A DNA stretch of 38,427 bases from Chloroflexota bacterium. Lineage in GTDB: Bacteria > Chloroflexota > UBA11872. This document shows, one piece after another, positions 16,485 through 25,228 of this stretch (positions are counted from its first letter, which is position 1; every line of letters starts with the position of its first letter). The position numbers were made by a program, and so were the translations under genes. The stretch lies in the NCBI GenBank assembly GCA_011523785.1, contig WTFW01000137.1, positions 1-38,427 of the forward strand, read 5' to 3'. Below the pieces are notes generated by a model, which was not told the DNA's origin, did not search any database, and saw only the letters and a list, made by a program, of their open reading frames with translations.

Positions 16485-18350
16485 GTGGACCGCATGCTTG
16501 ATCGGATTGCGGATCCATCGGATCTGCGTGCAATGACGGACGCGGAGCTCGACCGCCTGGGCGACGAGATTCGCCAGGTCATCATTGAAACGGTCGACGC
16601 GAACGGCGGCCACTTGGCCAGCAATCTCGGTGTGGTCGAGATCACCCTGGCGCTGCACCGTGTGCTCGAGAGTCCCAGCGACAAAATCGTCTGGGACACC
16701 AGTAATCAGACCTACCCGCACAAGCTGGTGACGGGCCGCGCCAACGACTTCCCAACGCTGCGGCAGCCCGGCGGCCTGTCCGGGTTCGCCGCGCGCGAAG
16801 AGAGCCCGCACGACGTGATGGGGGCCGGGCATGCCGGTACGGGCGTGTCGGCGGGTGTTGGGATTGCCGTCGCCGCCCAGCTTCGAGACGAAGCGTCAGC
16901 CACAGTCGCCGTTATCGGCGATGGATCCTTTACGTCAGGCGTGGTCTTTGAAGCCCTCAACCAGGCCGGCGACCTTGGGCTGCCGTTCGTCGTGCTCCTC
17001 AACGACAACGGCATGTCGATCTCGCCCAACGTCGGAGCGCTAAGCCGCAACATGGGTCGTGGACGCCACACCTGGCAGCCGGGCGACCCCGACGCCCAGG
17101 CACGCTTTACCGCAACGCAGATGGCTTCGAATCCGACCGAACCCTACGCCGACGCGGCCGACTTCTGCGCGGCGTTCGGATTCGAATACGTCGGACCGGT
17201 GGACGGCCATGACCGACCGGAACTGGAAAACGTCATTCGCACCGCCGTCGAACGCCGGCGGCCCGTGCTGATCCACGCCTTCACGCGCAAGGGCAAGGGT
17301 CTGCCGGCGGCCGAAGACGATCCGGTCACGCTGCACCAACCCGGCACCGCGCAGGCGGTTGGGGCCGCCAACGCCACCAGCTATAGCAAGGTATTGGCCC
17401 GCACGCTGACCGACCTGGCCCGCGAGGATGACCGCATCGTGACCATCAGCGCGGCGATGTGCGAGGGCACCGCCCTGGCCGACATGCAGCGCGAGCTGCC
17501 GGAGCGGGTCTTTGATGTCGGCATCGCCGAGGGCCACGCCGTGGCCATGGCGGCCGGCCTGGCCACCCAGGGGCTGCGGCCCGTGGTCTGCATCTACAGT
17601 ACCTTCCTGCAGCGGGCCTTCGACCAGATCGTGCATGACGTTGCGATCCAGAACCTGCCGGTGATCCTGGGCGTGGACCGCGCGGGAATCGTTGGCGACG
17701 ATGGGCGTACGCACCACGGCGTGCTGGACTTGGCCTATTTGCGGGCGATTCCCAATTTCGTCGTGGCGGCGCCCAAAGACGAGGACGAGCTGCGCCACCT
17801 GTTCCGCACGGCGCTGGCCAGCGATCGGCCGTTCGCGGTCCGCTATTCGCGAGGCTCCGGCGTCGGAGTTCCGCTGTCAGGCCCCCCACGCGTCTTGCCC
17901 ATCGGCCGATCCGAGATGCTGCGCGATGGGTCGGATCTCGCCATCATTGCCCTGGGGTGGGGCGTGGCCCCCGCTCTCGAAGCTGCCGAGCGGCTCGAAC
18001 AGCTGGGCGTGCAGGCCGCGGTCGTCAACGCCCGCTTCGTGAAGCCACTGGACCGAGAGCTGATCTGCGAGCTTGCCGCGCGCACCCGGTCCGTCATCAC
18101 GGTCGAAGATCACAACTTGATGGGTGGCTTCGGCAGCGCCGTCGTCGAGTTGCTGGCCGACAACGATCTGGGCGACGTGCAGGTTCGCCGGATCGCCATG
18201 CCCGACATGTTCCACGAGCACGGGCCGGCCGACAGCATTCGGGCCGCGCACGGCGTCAGTGCGTCCGGCATCGTGGATGCGGCCTGCGCCCTCACCGACC
18301 ATGCCGTCGCGGTTCGCATCGACGCGGGACGACTGATCGTCGGATCGTGA
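16485..18350 (+). CDS. dxs: 1-deoxy-D-xylulose-5-phosphate synthase
   Basis: DXS condenses pyruvate and glyceraldehyde 3-phosphate using thiamine diphosphate, the entry step of the MEP isoprenoid pathway. The ThDP motif begins at G145-D146-G147 and continues to NDNGMSIS. The catalytic glutamate is E349 in GIAEGHAV. FLQRAFDQIVHDVAIQNLP, DRAGIVGDDGRTHHG and the C-terminal transketolase domain are well conserved. The usual DVGHQ is DTSNQ (71-75) and GHSSTS is GHAGTG (from about 115), so the N-terminal active-site region is divergent. The open frame extends to 16392, but GGGGGAG just upstream supports GTG 16485; ATG 16494 is an alternative. It supplies precursors to the downstream prenyl synthase and the hopanoid genes. 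Confidence 0.92.
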   Translation: MDRMLDRIADPSDLRAMTDAELDRLGDEIRQVIIETVDANGGHLASNLGVVEITLALHRVLESPSDKIVWDTSNQTYPHKLVTGRANDFPTLRQPGGLSGFAAREESPHDVMGAGHAGTGVSAGVGIAVAAQLRDEASATVAVIGDGSFTSGVVFEALNQAGDLGLPFVVLLNDNGMSISPNVGALSRNMGRGRHTWQPGDPDAQARFTATQMASNPTEPYADAADFCAAFGFEYVGPVDGHDRPELENVIRTAVERRRPVLIHAFTRKGKGLPAAEDDPVTLHQPGTAQAVGAANATSYSKVLARTLTDLAREDDRIVTISAAMCEGTALADMQRELPERVFDVGIAEGHAVAMAAGLATQGLRPVVCIYSTFLQRAFDQIVHDVAIQNLPVILGVDRAGIVGDDGRTHHGVLDLAYLRAIPNFVVAAPKDEDELRHLFRTALASDRPFAVRYSRGSGVGVPLSGPPRVLPIGRSEMLRDGSDLAIIALGWGVAPALEAAERLEQLGVQAAVVNARFVKPLDRELICELAARTRSVITVEDHNLMGGFGSAVVELLADNDLGDVQVRRIAMPDMFHEHGPADSIRAAHGVSASGIVDAACALTDHAVAVRIDAGRLIVGS

Positions 18351-18360
18351 GACGGGACCG

Positions 18361-19407
18361 CTGAGCACGCGGCCGTCGGCGACAATTCCGGCGCCAGCGG
18401 TTCTCGACCGCTATCGCGAGCGCATCGACGCGGAACTCCACCGCGCCGTCGCAGGGCCCAACCTCCCCCTGTACACCATGGCCCGCTATCAGCTGGGCCA
18501 AGTCAACGCTGACGGATCCCCCGCCACCACCGACCGGGGCAAGGCCGTCCGCCCCACGCTGTGCCTGCTCATGTGCGAGGCGCTGGGCGGCGATCTGGAG
18601 GCGGCGCTCCCGGCGGCGGCCGGGCTGGAACTCCTGCACAACTTCACGTTGGTCCATGACGACGTGATGGATGACGATGAGACGCGCCGGCACCGTCCAA
18701 CCGTCTGGGTGGTCTGGGGACGCGCGCAAGCCATCGACGCCGGCGACCTTCTCCACGTGCTGGCGACGCTCAGCGTGCTGCGGAGCGGAGGCAACAACAC
18801 CTCGCCGACGCTGGCCAAGGACGCCGCCGAAGTGGTCACGGAGGGATGCCGCCGGGTAACCGAAGGTCAGCACCTGGACATCGCGTTCGAGACGGCCCCG
18901 AACGTCGGCGTGGCCGACTACCTGGACATGATTGCCCGCAAGTCGGCGGCATTGCTCGCCGTAGCTTTTGAACTCGGGGCCATCTTTGCCGGCAACGACC
19001 CGGCCACGCGGGACGCCTGCCGCGCCTACGGCCGGGAGCTGGGCATCGTCTTCCAAATCCGCGACGACGTGTTGGGCATCTGGGGCGATCCCACGGTTAC
19101 CGGGAAACCGGTGGGGGCGGACATTCAGAAGCGGAAGAAGACCCTACCCGTCATTCACGCACTCGAATCGTCCGCAGGACCTGACCGGGCCCGCCTCCGT
19201 TCCATGTTCAGCGACGACAGCAGACCGCCCGACGTGAAATCAACCATGGAGATTCTGGAACGGGCCGGGTCTCGAAACTTCACGGAGGAACAGATTCGCA
19301 AACACGGGAACCTGGCCAGCCAGGCGCTGGCGCGGCTCCCCGTGAACGCGTGGGGTCGCCGCAACCTGGAGGCGGTGGCAACCTACATCGCAGCACGCGA
19401 CCGCTAG
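18361..19407 (+). CDS. Polyprenyl diphosphate synthase (GGPP/FPP-type)
   Basis: Elongates allylic diphosphates with isopentenyl diphosphate, feeding squalene synthesis or longer prenyl products. The first aspartate motif DDVMD is at about residues 100-104 in FTLVHDDVMDDDE. The second region is RDDVLGIWGD with D235 and D236, followed by TGKPVGADIQKRKKTLP. The second motif is DDxxG rather than DDxxD, as in many short-chain synthases. Phenylalanine five residues before the first motif fits a C15-C20 product, but length cannot be fixed by eye. The first ATG (18478) would cut into the domain. Homologous-looking sequence (LDRYRERIDAEL) extends upstream, and the only plausible start before it is CTG 18361, 10 bp after dxs. 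The start is therefore uncertain. Confidence 0.88.
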   Translation: MSTRPSATIPAPAVLDRYRERIDAELHRAVAGPNLPLYTMARYQLGQVNADGSPATTDRGKAVRPTLCLLMCEALGGDLEAALPAAAGLELLHNFTLVHDDVMDDDETRRHRPTVWVVWGRAQAIDAGDLLHVLATLSVLRSGGNNTSPTLAKDAAEVVTEGCRRVTEGQHLDIAFETAPNVGVADYLDMIARKSAALLAVAFELGAIFAGNDPATRDACRAYGRELGIVFQIRDDVLGIWGDPTVTGKPVGADIQKRKKTLPVIHALESSAGPDRARLRSMFSDDSRPPDVKSTMEILERAGSRNFTEEQIRKHGNLASQALARLPVNAWGRRNLEAVATYIAARDR

Positions 19408-19426
19408 GTCAACAGCGGGACTCGTG

Positions 19427-19446
19427 CGAGGGGCTCGTGCCCCTCG
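19427..19446. terminator. Bidirectional terminator-like hairpin between convergent genes
   Basis: An 8-bp perfect stem (CGAGGGGC, loop TCGT, GCCCCTCG) lies between the stop of the prenyl synthase gene and the stop of yvcK on the other strand. It is GC-rich with only a short T-run, so intrinsic termination would be modest. The position between convergent genes supports a shared terminator. Confidence 0.55.
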
Positions 19447-20763
19447 TTAGTAACGTGCCGCGGCCAGCGGCGTCGGCGTCTTCTGCGAGGCTTCCTCGTA
19501 CAATTGCACCAGTGCATCGGCGAGAGTCTTCGAGTCGTGGTGGCGCGGATCGTTGTGGTCAACCACGTCGGCCATCACGGCCTGCACGCCCGTTTCCAGC
19601 AACTCAACCTGCACTGCCGGGTCACATTCAACGATCCGCGACCCGCTGCCCGGCTGCACGCCGAGGTTGGTGTTGTTGTTGACCAGCGTGTACTGAAAGA
19701 GGCCCGGCCCGACGTTTGAGGTAAGCGAGGTCACGTGGTCAGCCAGGCTGTAGCCGTCGGTTTCCCCAGGTTCAGTGGCGACATTGCAGACATAGACCTT
19801 CACCGCGTTTGACGCGCGCACCGCGGCGGCGATGTCGCCGACGAGCAAATTGGGCAACACGCTGGTGTGCACACTTCCCGGCCCCAGCACAATCATGTCG
19901 GCGGCAAGCAATTCCTTGACCGCTTCCTCGTTGGCCGCCACATAGCGGGGCTCGATCAGGACCCGGCGAATCGGCTTGCCGGCGGAGCGAATGCGCGATT
20001 CGCCGCGCACGATGGACCCATCGGTCATCTGGGCCGCCAATCGCACATCGGTGAGGGTGGACGGCAGGATGCGCCCGCGTATCCGAAGCACCCCGCTCAA
20101 GTCGTTGACGCCGCGCTCGAAGTTGCCCTGGTTCAGATCGGTCATGGCGGCTATCAGCAGGTTCCCCAGACTGTGCCCCTGCAACCCCTGACCGCGGCTG
20201 AAGCGGTATTCCATGACGTCCTGCATCAGCGACTCGGAATCGGCGAGCGCGGCCAGGCACTGGCGGATGTCTCCAGGGGGCATTAGGCCCAACTCCTCGC
20301 GCAAACGCCCGGAACTCCCACCGTCGTCGGCCACCGTCACTACGGCCGTTATGTTGTTGGTGTAGCCCTTCAGACCGCGCAGCAACACACCCAAACCGGT
20401 TCCGCCGCCAATGGCGACGACCCGCGGTCCGCGTTGCAGGCGCCTGTTCTGATACAGAATCTCCGCGAGGTCATCCTTTGGATCCACCACGACCGATAGA
20501 ACGCTGCGACCGAGCAGGAATGCGCCCGAGGCCGCGATGACCAGGCCCAGCGCACCCACGGTCAGTTCGCGCACGGGGTGGGCCAGGAACTGAAGGGTGA
20601 CGTAGTAGACCACCGTCCCCGCCGGTCCGGGAATATCGATCGTGCGATAGACGAAAGCCAGGAACATGGCCATGGCCAGCGCCAGGACGACAGTCCCGAG
20701 AAAGATCAGCAGCAGATAGCGTTTGACGCCGATTCCAAGCGTCAGCCAGCGGCGGGAGCGCAT
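19447..20763 (-). CDS. yvcK: YvcK/CofD-like UDP-GlcNAc-binding regulator with N-terminal membrane anchor
   Basis: YvcK-family proteins bind UDP-GlcNAc and influence cell-wall precursor flux and growth on gluconeogenic carbon. The nucleotide-binding motif GGGTGLG (about 119-124), DDGGSSGR (about 146-152), MPPGDIRQCLAAL, HSLGNLL and LGPGSVHTSVLPNL are all family hallmarks. The 438-aa protein has about 110 extra N-terminal residues with two hydrophobic segments (about 14-38 and 68-86), so the domain is probably tethered to the membrane on the cytoplasmic side. YvcK often neighbours rapZ and whiA, but neither is here. It is divergent from the HAD phosphatase gene. Confidence 0.9.
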   Translation of the reverse strand: MRSRRWLTLGIGVKRYLLLIFLGTVVLALAMAMFLAFVYRTIDIPGPAGTVVYYVTLQFLAHPVRELTVGALGLVIAASGAFLLGRSVLSVVVDPKDDLAEILYQNRRLQRGPRVVAIGGGTGLGVLLRGLKGYTNNITAVVTVADDGGSSGRLREELGLMPPGDIRQCLAALADSESLMQDVMEYRFSRGQGLQGHSLGNLLIAAMTDLNQGNFERGVNDLSGVLRIRGRILPSTLTDVRLAAQMTDGSIVRGESRIRSAGKPIRRVLIEPRYVAANEEAVKELLAADMIVLGPGSVHTSVLPNLLVGDIAAAVRASNAVKVYVCNVATEPGETDGYSLADHVTSLTSNVGPGLFQYTLVNNNTNLGVQPGSGSRIVECDPAVQVELLETGVQAVMADVVDHNDPRHHDSKTLADALVQLYEEASQKTPTPLAAARY

Positions 20764-20908
20764 CTAAAAGCCGTGACGTCCGAAACTCATGCCAAGATTG
20801 GCCCGCCGTGTGCGCGGATACCAAGACGAGCCAAGTGCGTGACTGAAGCCGTAAGGCATTGGCCGAAAGTATATCCCCGCGTGGCGGCATGCGGACCGGC
20901 GGGGCACC

Positions 20909-21736
20909 GTGCCTGAGGCCGCAGACATCCGCATCATCGCCATGGACCTGGACGGCACGCTCGTCAAGGGCCAGCAGGGCATTACGCCGCGTGTTCGCCG
21001 GGCGATCGACGATGTACGCGCCGCAGGGATCGAAATCACCATCGCCACGGGACGAATGTTCCGCTCGGCCCGGCGCTTTGCCGCCGACCTGCAGGTCACG
21101 TTGCCGATCATTTGCTACCAGGGATCGCTGGTTCGGGACGCGGTCAGCGGAATCACCTACCAGCACGAGGTGCTGCCGACAGGGCCGGCGCGGGCGGCCG
21201 TAGAGTTTGCCCGCGCGCGCGGCCTGCACGTCAACGCCTACATCGACGATGAGTTGTACATGGAAGCCGACACGCCCGAGGGACGCTTCTACGCCGCCAG
21301 TTCCAACGTTCCCATCACCTTCGTCGATGATCTGGCTGTGGCCGTAACCGCCGGCAGCACCAAGCTGGTGTTCGTGATGGACGAAGACCGTGTGCTGGAC
21401 GCGGTCGCCGACATGGATGGCCGCTTCGGCCCAGCCGTCCAGGCCACCCGATCCCATCCGCGCTTCGCCGAAGTCGTCCGACGCGACGTCAACAAAGGTA
21501 CGGCGCTCGCGCGTGTCGCCAGCGTCGCCGACGTGCCCCTTGAGCAGACGATGGGGATTGGCGACAACCTGAACGACCTCGATCTGGTTCGAGCTGCGGG
21601 CATCGGCGTGGCCATGGGCGACGGTGATCCGCGCGTGTTGGCGGCCGCCGACTGGATTACCGGCAGCTACGAGGACGACGGCGTGGCCCAGGCGATCGAG
21701 CGACTGCTCAACGGACAGGCCACCCGCCAGGGCTAG
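20909..21736 (+). CDS. Cof-type HAD-superfamily phosphatase
   Basis: A 275-aa HAD-IIB (Cof) hydrolase that dephosphorylates small phosphorylated metabolites, typically sugar phosphates or cofactor-related compounds. The nucleophile motif is MDLDGTL with D13 and D15. The second motif (TIATGR) is followed by a C2 cap and then K in the VNKGTAL region. The metal-binding motif GDNLNDLDLVRAAG is conserved, followed by VAMGDGDP. The start is GTG with little ribosome binding site support. It is divergent from yvcK and converges on the histidine kinase gene. The substrate is not predictable from sequence. Confidence 0.9.
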   Translation: MPEAADIRIIAMDLDGTLVKGQQGITPRVRRAIDDVRAAGIEITIATGRMFRSARRFAADLQVTLPIICYQGSLVRDAVSGITYQHEVLPTGPARAAVEFARARGLHVNAYIDDELYMEADTPEGRFYAASSNVPITFVDDLAVAVTAGSTKLVFVMDEDRVLDAVADMDGRFGPAVQATRSHPRFAEVVRRDVNKGTALARVASVADVPLEQTMGIGDNLNDLDLVRAAGIGVAMGDGDPRVLAAADWITGSYEDDGVAQAIERLLNGQATRQG

Positions 21737-21755
21737 CCACCGGGGCCGGCTTCTT

Positions 21756-23948
21756 TCAGGCCGATGGCGTGAGCAGCGAGTCCGCTTCCTGCTCGGCCGT
21801 GTCCGATGGCGGTACCAGCGGCAGGTCAATGATCATCTCAGTACCCTCGCCTTCCTCGACGTCAACCCTGATGTGCCCGCCGTGCTGGCGCACGATGTCG
21901 CTGCACATGGCAAGGCCGAGCCCGGTGCCCTGACCCGTCGGCTTGGTCGTAAAAAACGGGTTGAAGATCTTTTCCACAACCTCCGGTGGCATGCCGCCGC
22001 CGTTGTCGCGGATGCGGACTTCAATGTGGTCCTCATGCCGCCGTGTGGCAAGCCAAACGATCGGCATGAACGGTTCCTGCCCGTCCTCCGCCTTGGCCGC
22101 TTCGCGGCGCTCGTCGGTCGCGTAGCAGGAATTGGCCACCATGTTCAGGAAGACGCGGCCCAAATCCTGAGACACGACGTTGAGCTCCCCAACGGCCTCG
22201 TCAAAGTCCCGCTCGATACTGAGTTGGAAGTTCTGATCGGTGCCCCGCGCGCTGTGGTAGGCCAACCGGGCGTACTCGTCCACCAGCTGGTTGATGTCGG
22301 TGGACGATCGGTCGCCGGAGCCGCGGCCCATCGACAGCATGTCTTGCACGATCCGGTTGGCGCGATCCCCGTGCGATCGAATGCGCTGCAGGTTGTCGGT
22401 CAGGTCCTGGGAGACCTCCTCGATAATCTCGCGGTCCGCCTCCGGCAGGCTGTCGCCGCTTTCTTCCAAGACCTCCTGGAACTCCTCCAGGAGCTCTTCC
22501 GAGGCCTCGGCGAAGTTCTTCACGAAGTTGAGCGGATTGCGAATCTCGTGGGCCACGCCGGCGGTCAACTCGCCCAGCGCCGCTAGCTTCTCGCGCATCA
22601 CGATCTGATCCTGGGCCTTTTGCAGGTCGCCCAACACGCTCTCCAGCTGCTCGTTCTTGTCCTGCAGTTCCGTCGCCAGTTTTTCGACCAGGTTCAGGCG
22701 CTGAACTTCCAGCGCGTGACGGCGAAAGACCTCCAGGGCCGCGGCCATATCGGCCACCTCGTCGCGGCCGCTCATCTCGACACGCGTCTCCAAATCGCCG
22801 CCGGCCATTTGGAGCATCCAGTCGGACAGCATCTGCAGCCGCCGCAACAGGAACCGGCCAACGAAGAGCCAGGCAATCAGGAGCGCGCCGCCAATGCTGA
22901 TGGCGCCGATGACCAGCAACAGGAAGCGTCCAGTGGCGATCGTGTCGGTCGAACTCTGGGTCGCCTCATCCGCGCTGGCACGGGCCGCGCTCACGAGGCC
23001 GTCGACCTCGGCCAGCAGTTCGACGGCCTGGGCGCGGTTCCCGTCCAGCAGATCCTGCTGGCGTTCCAGCAGCGTCAGCTCCTGTTCAAGCACATCGAAG
23101 CCACTGGGATCGCCCGTGCCAACTTCGAAGAGTCGATCGAACAAGGGGACCAGATCGGCGTGGAATGGGGACGCGGCCAGCCCGTTGAGATTCCGCTCGA
23201 TGCGGCGACTGGAGGCCTCGAACCGCTCGCGCAACGGCTCGATGAGCGCGGGACTGGACAAGGTGAACGCACTGGCCAGCAGCTGAGTCGCGATGTTGAC
23301 GTCCGACTGCAACTCCGCCAGGCGCCGGTAGAGATTGAGTTCGGACTCGGAGAAGTACACCCGGCGCATCGGCGGTTCTTCCTCCAACGTCCGGAAGCCC
23401 GTCATCGTGTAGAACAGCTGGTCGTCGAGAGCGGGGACGATCACACCCTCCAGGCTGCTCCGCAGATCTTCCAGTTCAATGCGGAGGGCCTGCCGCCTCG
23501 CGTTCAACTCGAAGAGATCGAACCGCTCGCGCCTGATGGTGTCGATGTTGGATAGCAGGGTGTCGGCAAAGCGTCGCAGGCGCTGAGTTCGCTCCGGGTC
23601 GGCGCTGCTGCGATTCAGGACCGTAAACAGAACCTCAAGATCCTGGCGCGAACTCTCGATGCTCTGGGCCAGGTCATTCACTTCGGCCACATCGGCGGCC
23701 GCCGCCAGTCGAGGCGCGGCCGCCACCAGTGTGCTGCTGTATTGAGCCACGCCAAAGGCGGCGGCCAATTCCGGCACGCTGCCTTCGTTGACCCGGCTCT
23801 GCGCCTCTCCGACCCGCGTGAACGATGCCAGCCCAACGACGCTGGCGGCCATCGTCAGCGCAACGGCGCCGCCAATGCCGAGATACAACTGCGTGGACAG
23901 CCGATACCGCGCTTCCAGCAGGCGCTTCAATCGGTCCAGCACGCTCAC
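21756..23948 (-). CDS. Membrane sensor histidine kinase with large helical periplasmic domain
   Basis: This 730-aa kinase has one transmembrane helix at about residues 20-46, then about 290 extracytoplasmic residues that look wholly helical, then a second helix at about 340-362. A HAMP linker, a coiled coil and a HisKA dimerisation domain follow, with the phospho-acceptor H467 in AHEIRNPLNF. An ATPase domain (NMVANSCYATDERRE, NGGGMPPEV, FFTTKPTGQGTGLGLAMC) ends the protein. No receiver domain is attached. The sensor region resembles the helical TorS sensor, which works with a periplasmic binding protein. The upstream gene encodes just such a protein and overlaps by GTGA. Likely targets are the two receiver proteins of the same operon. 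Confidence 0.92.
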   Translation of the reverse strand: MSVLDRLKRLLEARYRLSTQLYLGIGGAVALTMAASVVGLASFTRVGEAQSRVNEGSVPELAAAFGVAQYSSTLVAAAPRLAAAADVAEVNDLAQSIESSRQDLEVLFTVLNRSSADPERTQRLRRFADTLLSNIDTIRRERFDLFELNARRQALRIELEDLRSSLEGVIVPALDDQLFYTMTGFRTLEEEPPMRRVYFSESELNLYRRLAELQSDVNIATQLLASAFTLSSPALIEPLRERFEASSRRIERNLNGLAASPFHADLVPLFDRLFEVGTGDPSGFDVLEQELTLLERQQDLLDGNRAQAVELLAEVDGLVSAARASADEATQSSTDTIATGRFLLLVIGAISIGGALLIAWLFVGRFLLRRLQMLSDWMLQMAGGDLETRVEMSGRDEVADMAAALEVFRRHALEVQRLNLVEKLATELQDKNEQLESVLGDLQKAQDQIVMREKLAALGELTAGVAHEIRNPLNFVKNFAEASEELLEEFQEVLEESGDSLPEADREIIEEVSQDLTDNLQRIRSHGDRANRIVQDMLSMGRGSGDRSSTDINQLVDEYARLAYHSARGTDQNFQLSIERDFDEAVGELNVVSQDLGRVFLNMVANSCYATDERREAAKAEDGQEPFMPIVWLATRRHEDHIEVRIRDNGGGMPPEVVEKIFNPFFTTKPTGQGTGLGLAMCSDIVRQHGGHIRVDVEEGEGTEMIIDLPLVPPSDTAEQEADSLLTPSA

Positions 23949-25228
23949 CTGCCCGACAAGCTGCTGACGGAACGGTAGCGACCATCGGCGCCGATCACCG
24001 TCAGGAACACTGCGTCCGATCCTTGGTTGTCCGCGCTCTCAAATCGCAGCTTGAAGCCATCGATCTCCTCCGCACTGCGCAAGCTGTTCAGAAAGCAGTC
24101 ACGGCTCAGGTCGGCTCCGCACCGCTCCAGGCCCAGGATGGTCAGGCGGCCGGCCAGATACCCCTCAAAGGAGACAAAACCCGGCACGGCGTCCGAATCA
24201 AATGCGGCCAGCGCGCGATGGTAGGCCTGCACCACCGGCAGCGATGTGTCCGTGGGAAAGGGCACGACCTGCGTGACGAAAACGCCGGCCCCTTCCGGCC
24301 CAAGTTCCTGGGCCAGCGCGTTGCTGCCAACAAAGGAAATGGTCATGAATACGGGAATGAACCCCAGGTGCCGCGACCACGCCACCAGGGCGGCCACCGG
24401 TTCATAGGCGCCGACCATGATCACGGCTTCCGGCTGACCTTCACGTAAGTCCAGCAGCGCGGTCTTCACGGCCGTGGTGTTGCGCGGATACACGCCAACC
24501 GCGGCCAGCGTCATACCCCGGCGCTCGAGGGCGGCCTGCACGCCGTTATAGCCGGCCCGCCCGTAGGAATCGTCCTGGTACAGCAAGGCGATACGCGTGA
24601 TTCCCAGGTCCTTCGTCAGGCGATCCACCATCTCCTCGGTTTCCTGGTTGTACGAAGCCCGCAGATTGACCACCACGTTGTGGAGATCCTCGCCGCGCAG
24701 GAACCCCGCGCCGGTAAATGGCGCCAGGTACGGCGTATTTGCTTCCACGGCAACCGGCACGGCGGAGCGCGAGGTCGGCGTACCCACGGCGCCGATCAGG
24801 GCAAAGACGTTCTCTTGCTCAATGAGTTGCTTGGTATTCGTCACGGCCGCCTCGGGTTCGTAGGCGTCGTCAAGCGTGGTCAGTTCCAGGCGGCGTCCGT
24901 GCACGCCCCCCGCCTGATTCGCCTCCTCGAACGCGGCTTGGATGCCGAGTCGCATGTTCAGGCCCAACTCGCTGGCCGGACCGCTGAACGCGGCCGACTG
25001 GCCGAACAACACGCGCTCGGCGGAGACGCCGGGCGCGCCCGTGGGCGTCTGGGGGCTCGAGACGGCGACGGGTTCCACCGTGGCTGTGGCCACGGGCGGT
25101 TGGCCGTCTGTGGCTGTAGTAGCACCGCCGGCTGCCAGAACGGCCCACAGCACAATACTGAGGGCGACCAGCCCTCCGAGCCCCAGCACGACCAGCCACG
25201 CTCTGGGCGTCGCGGCGATCTGGTTCAT
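23945..25228 (-). CDS. Branched-chain-amino-acid-type periplasmic binding protein (type I fold)
   Basis: This 427-aa protein has an N-terminal hydrophobic segment (about residues 11-33) without a lipobox cysteine, so it is membrane-anchored or cleaved by signal peptidase I. A Pro/Thr-rich linker follows. The body is a Peripla_BP_6-like domain: FGQSAAFSGPASELG, GIQAAFEEANQAGGVHGRRL, ALIGAVGTPTSR, ALLYQDDSYGRAGYNG and FVSFEGYLAGRL. Such proteins usually bind amino acids or amides for ABC import, but no permease or ATPase gene is near. Its overlap with the histidine kinase (GTGA) and RsbW-like (ATGA) genes points to a sensing role. The ligand is unknown. Confidence 0.9.
   Translation of the reverse strand: MNQIAATPRAWLVVLGLGGLVALSIVLWAVLAAGGATTATDGQPPVATATVEPVAVSSPQTPTGAPGVSAERVLFGQSAAFSGPASELGLNMRLGIQAAFEEANQAGGVHGRRLELTTLDDAYEPEAAVTNTKQLIEQENVFALIGAVGTPTSRSAVPVAVEANTPYLAPFTGAGFLRGEDLHNVVVNLRASYNQETEEMVDRLTKDLGITRIALLYQDDSYGRAGYNGVQAALERRGMTLAAVGVYPRNTTAVKTALLDLREGQPEAVIMVGAYEPVAALVAWSRHLGFIPVFMTISFVGSNALAQELGPEGAGVFVTQVVPFPTDTSLPVVQAYHRALAAFDSDAVPGFVSFEGYLAGRLTILGLERCGADLSRDCFLNSLRSAEEIDGFKLRFESADNQGSDAVFLTVIGADGRYRSVSSLSGR

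Noticed and set aside
23945-25228. Binding protein as part of an amino-acid ABC importer
   Set aside because: No permease or ATPase genes are adjacent; the overlapping neighbours are signalling genes.
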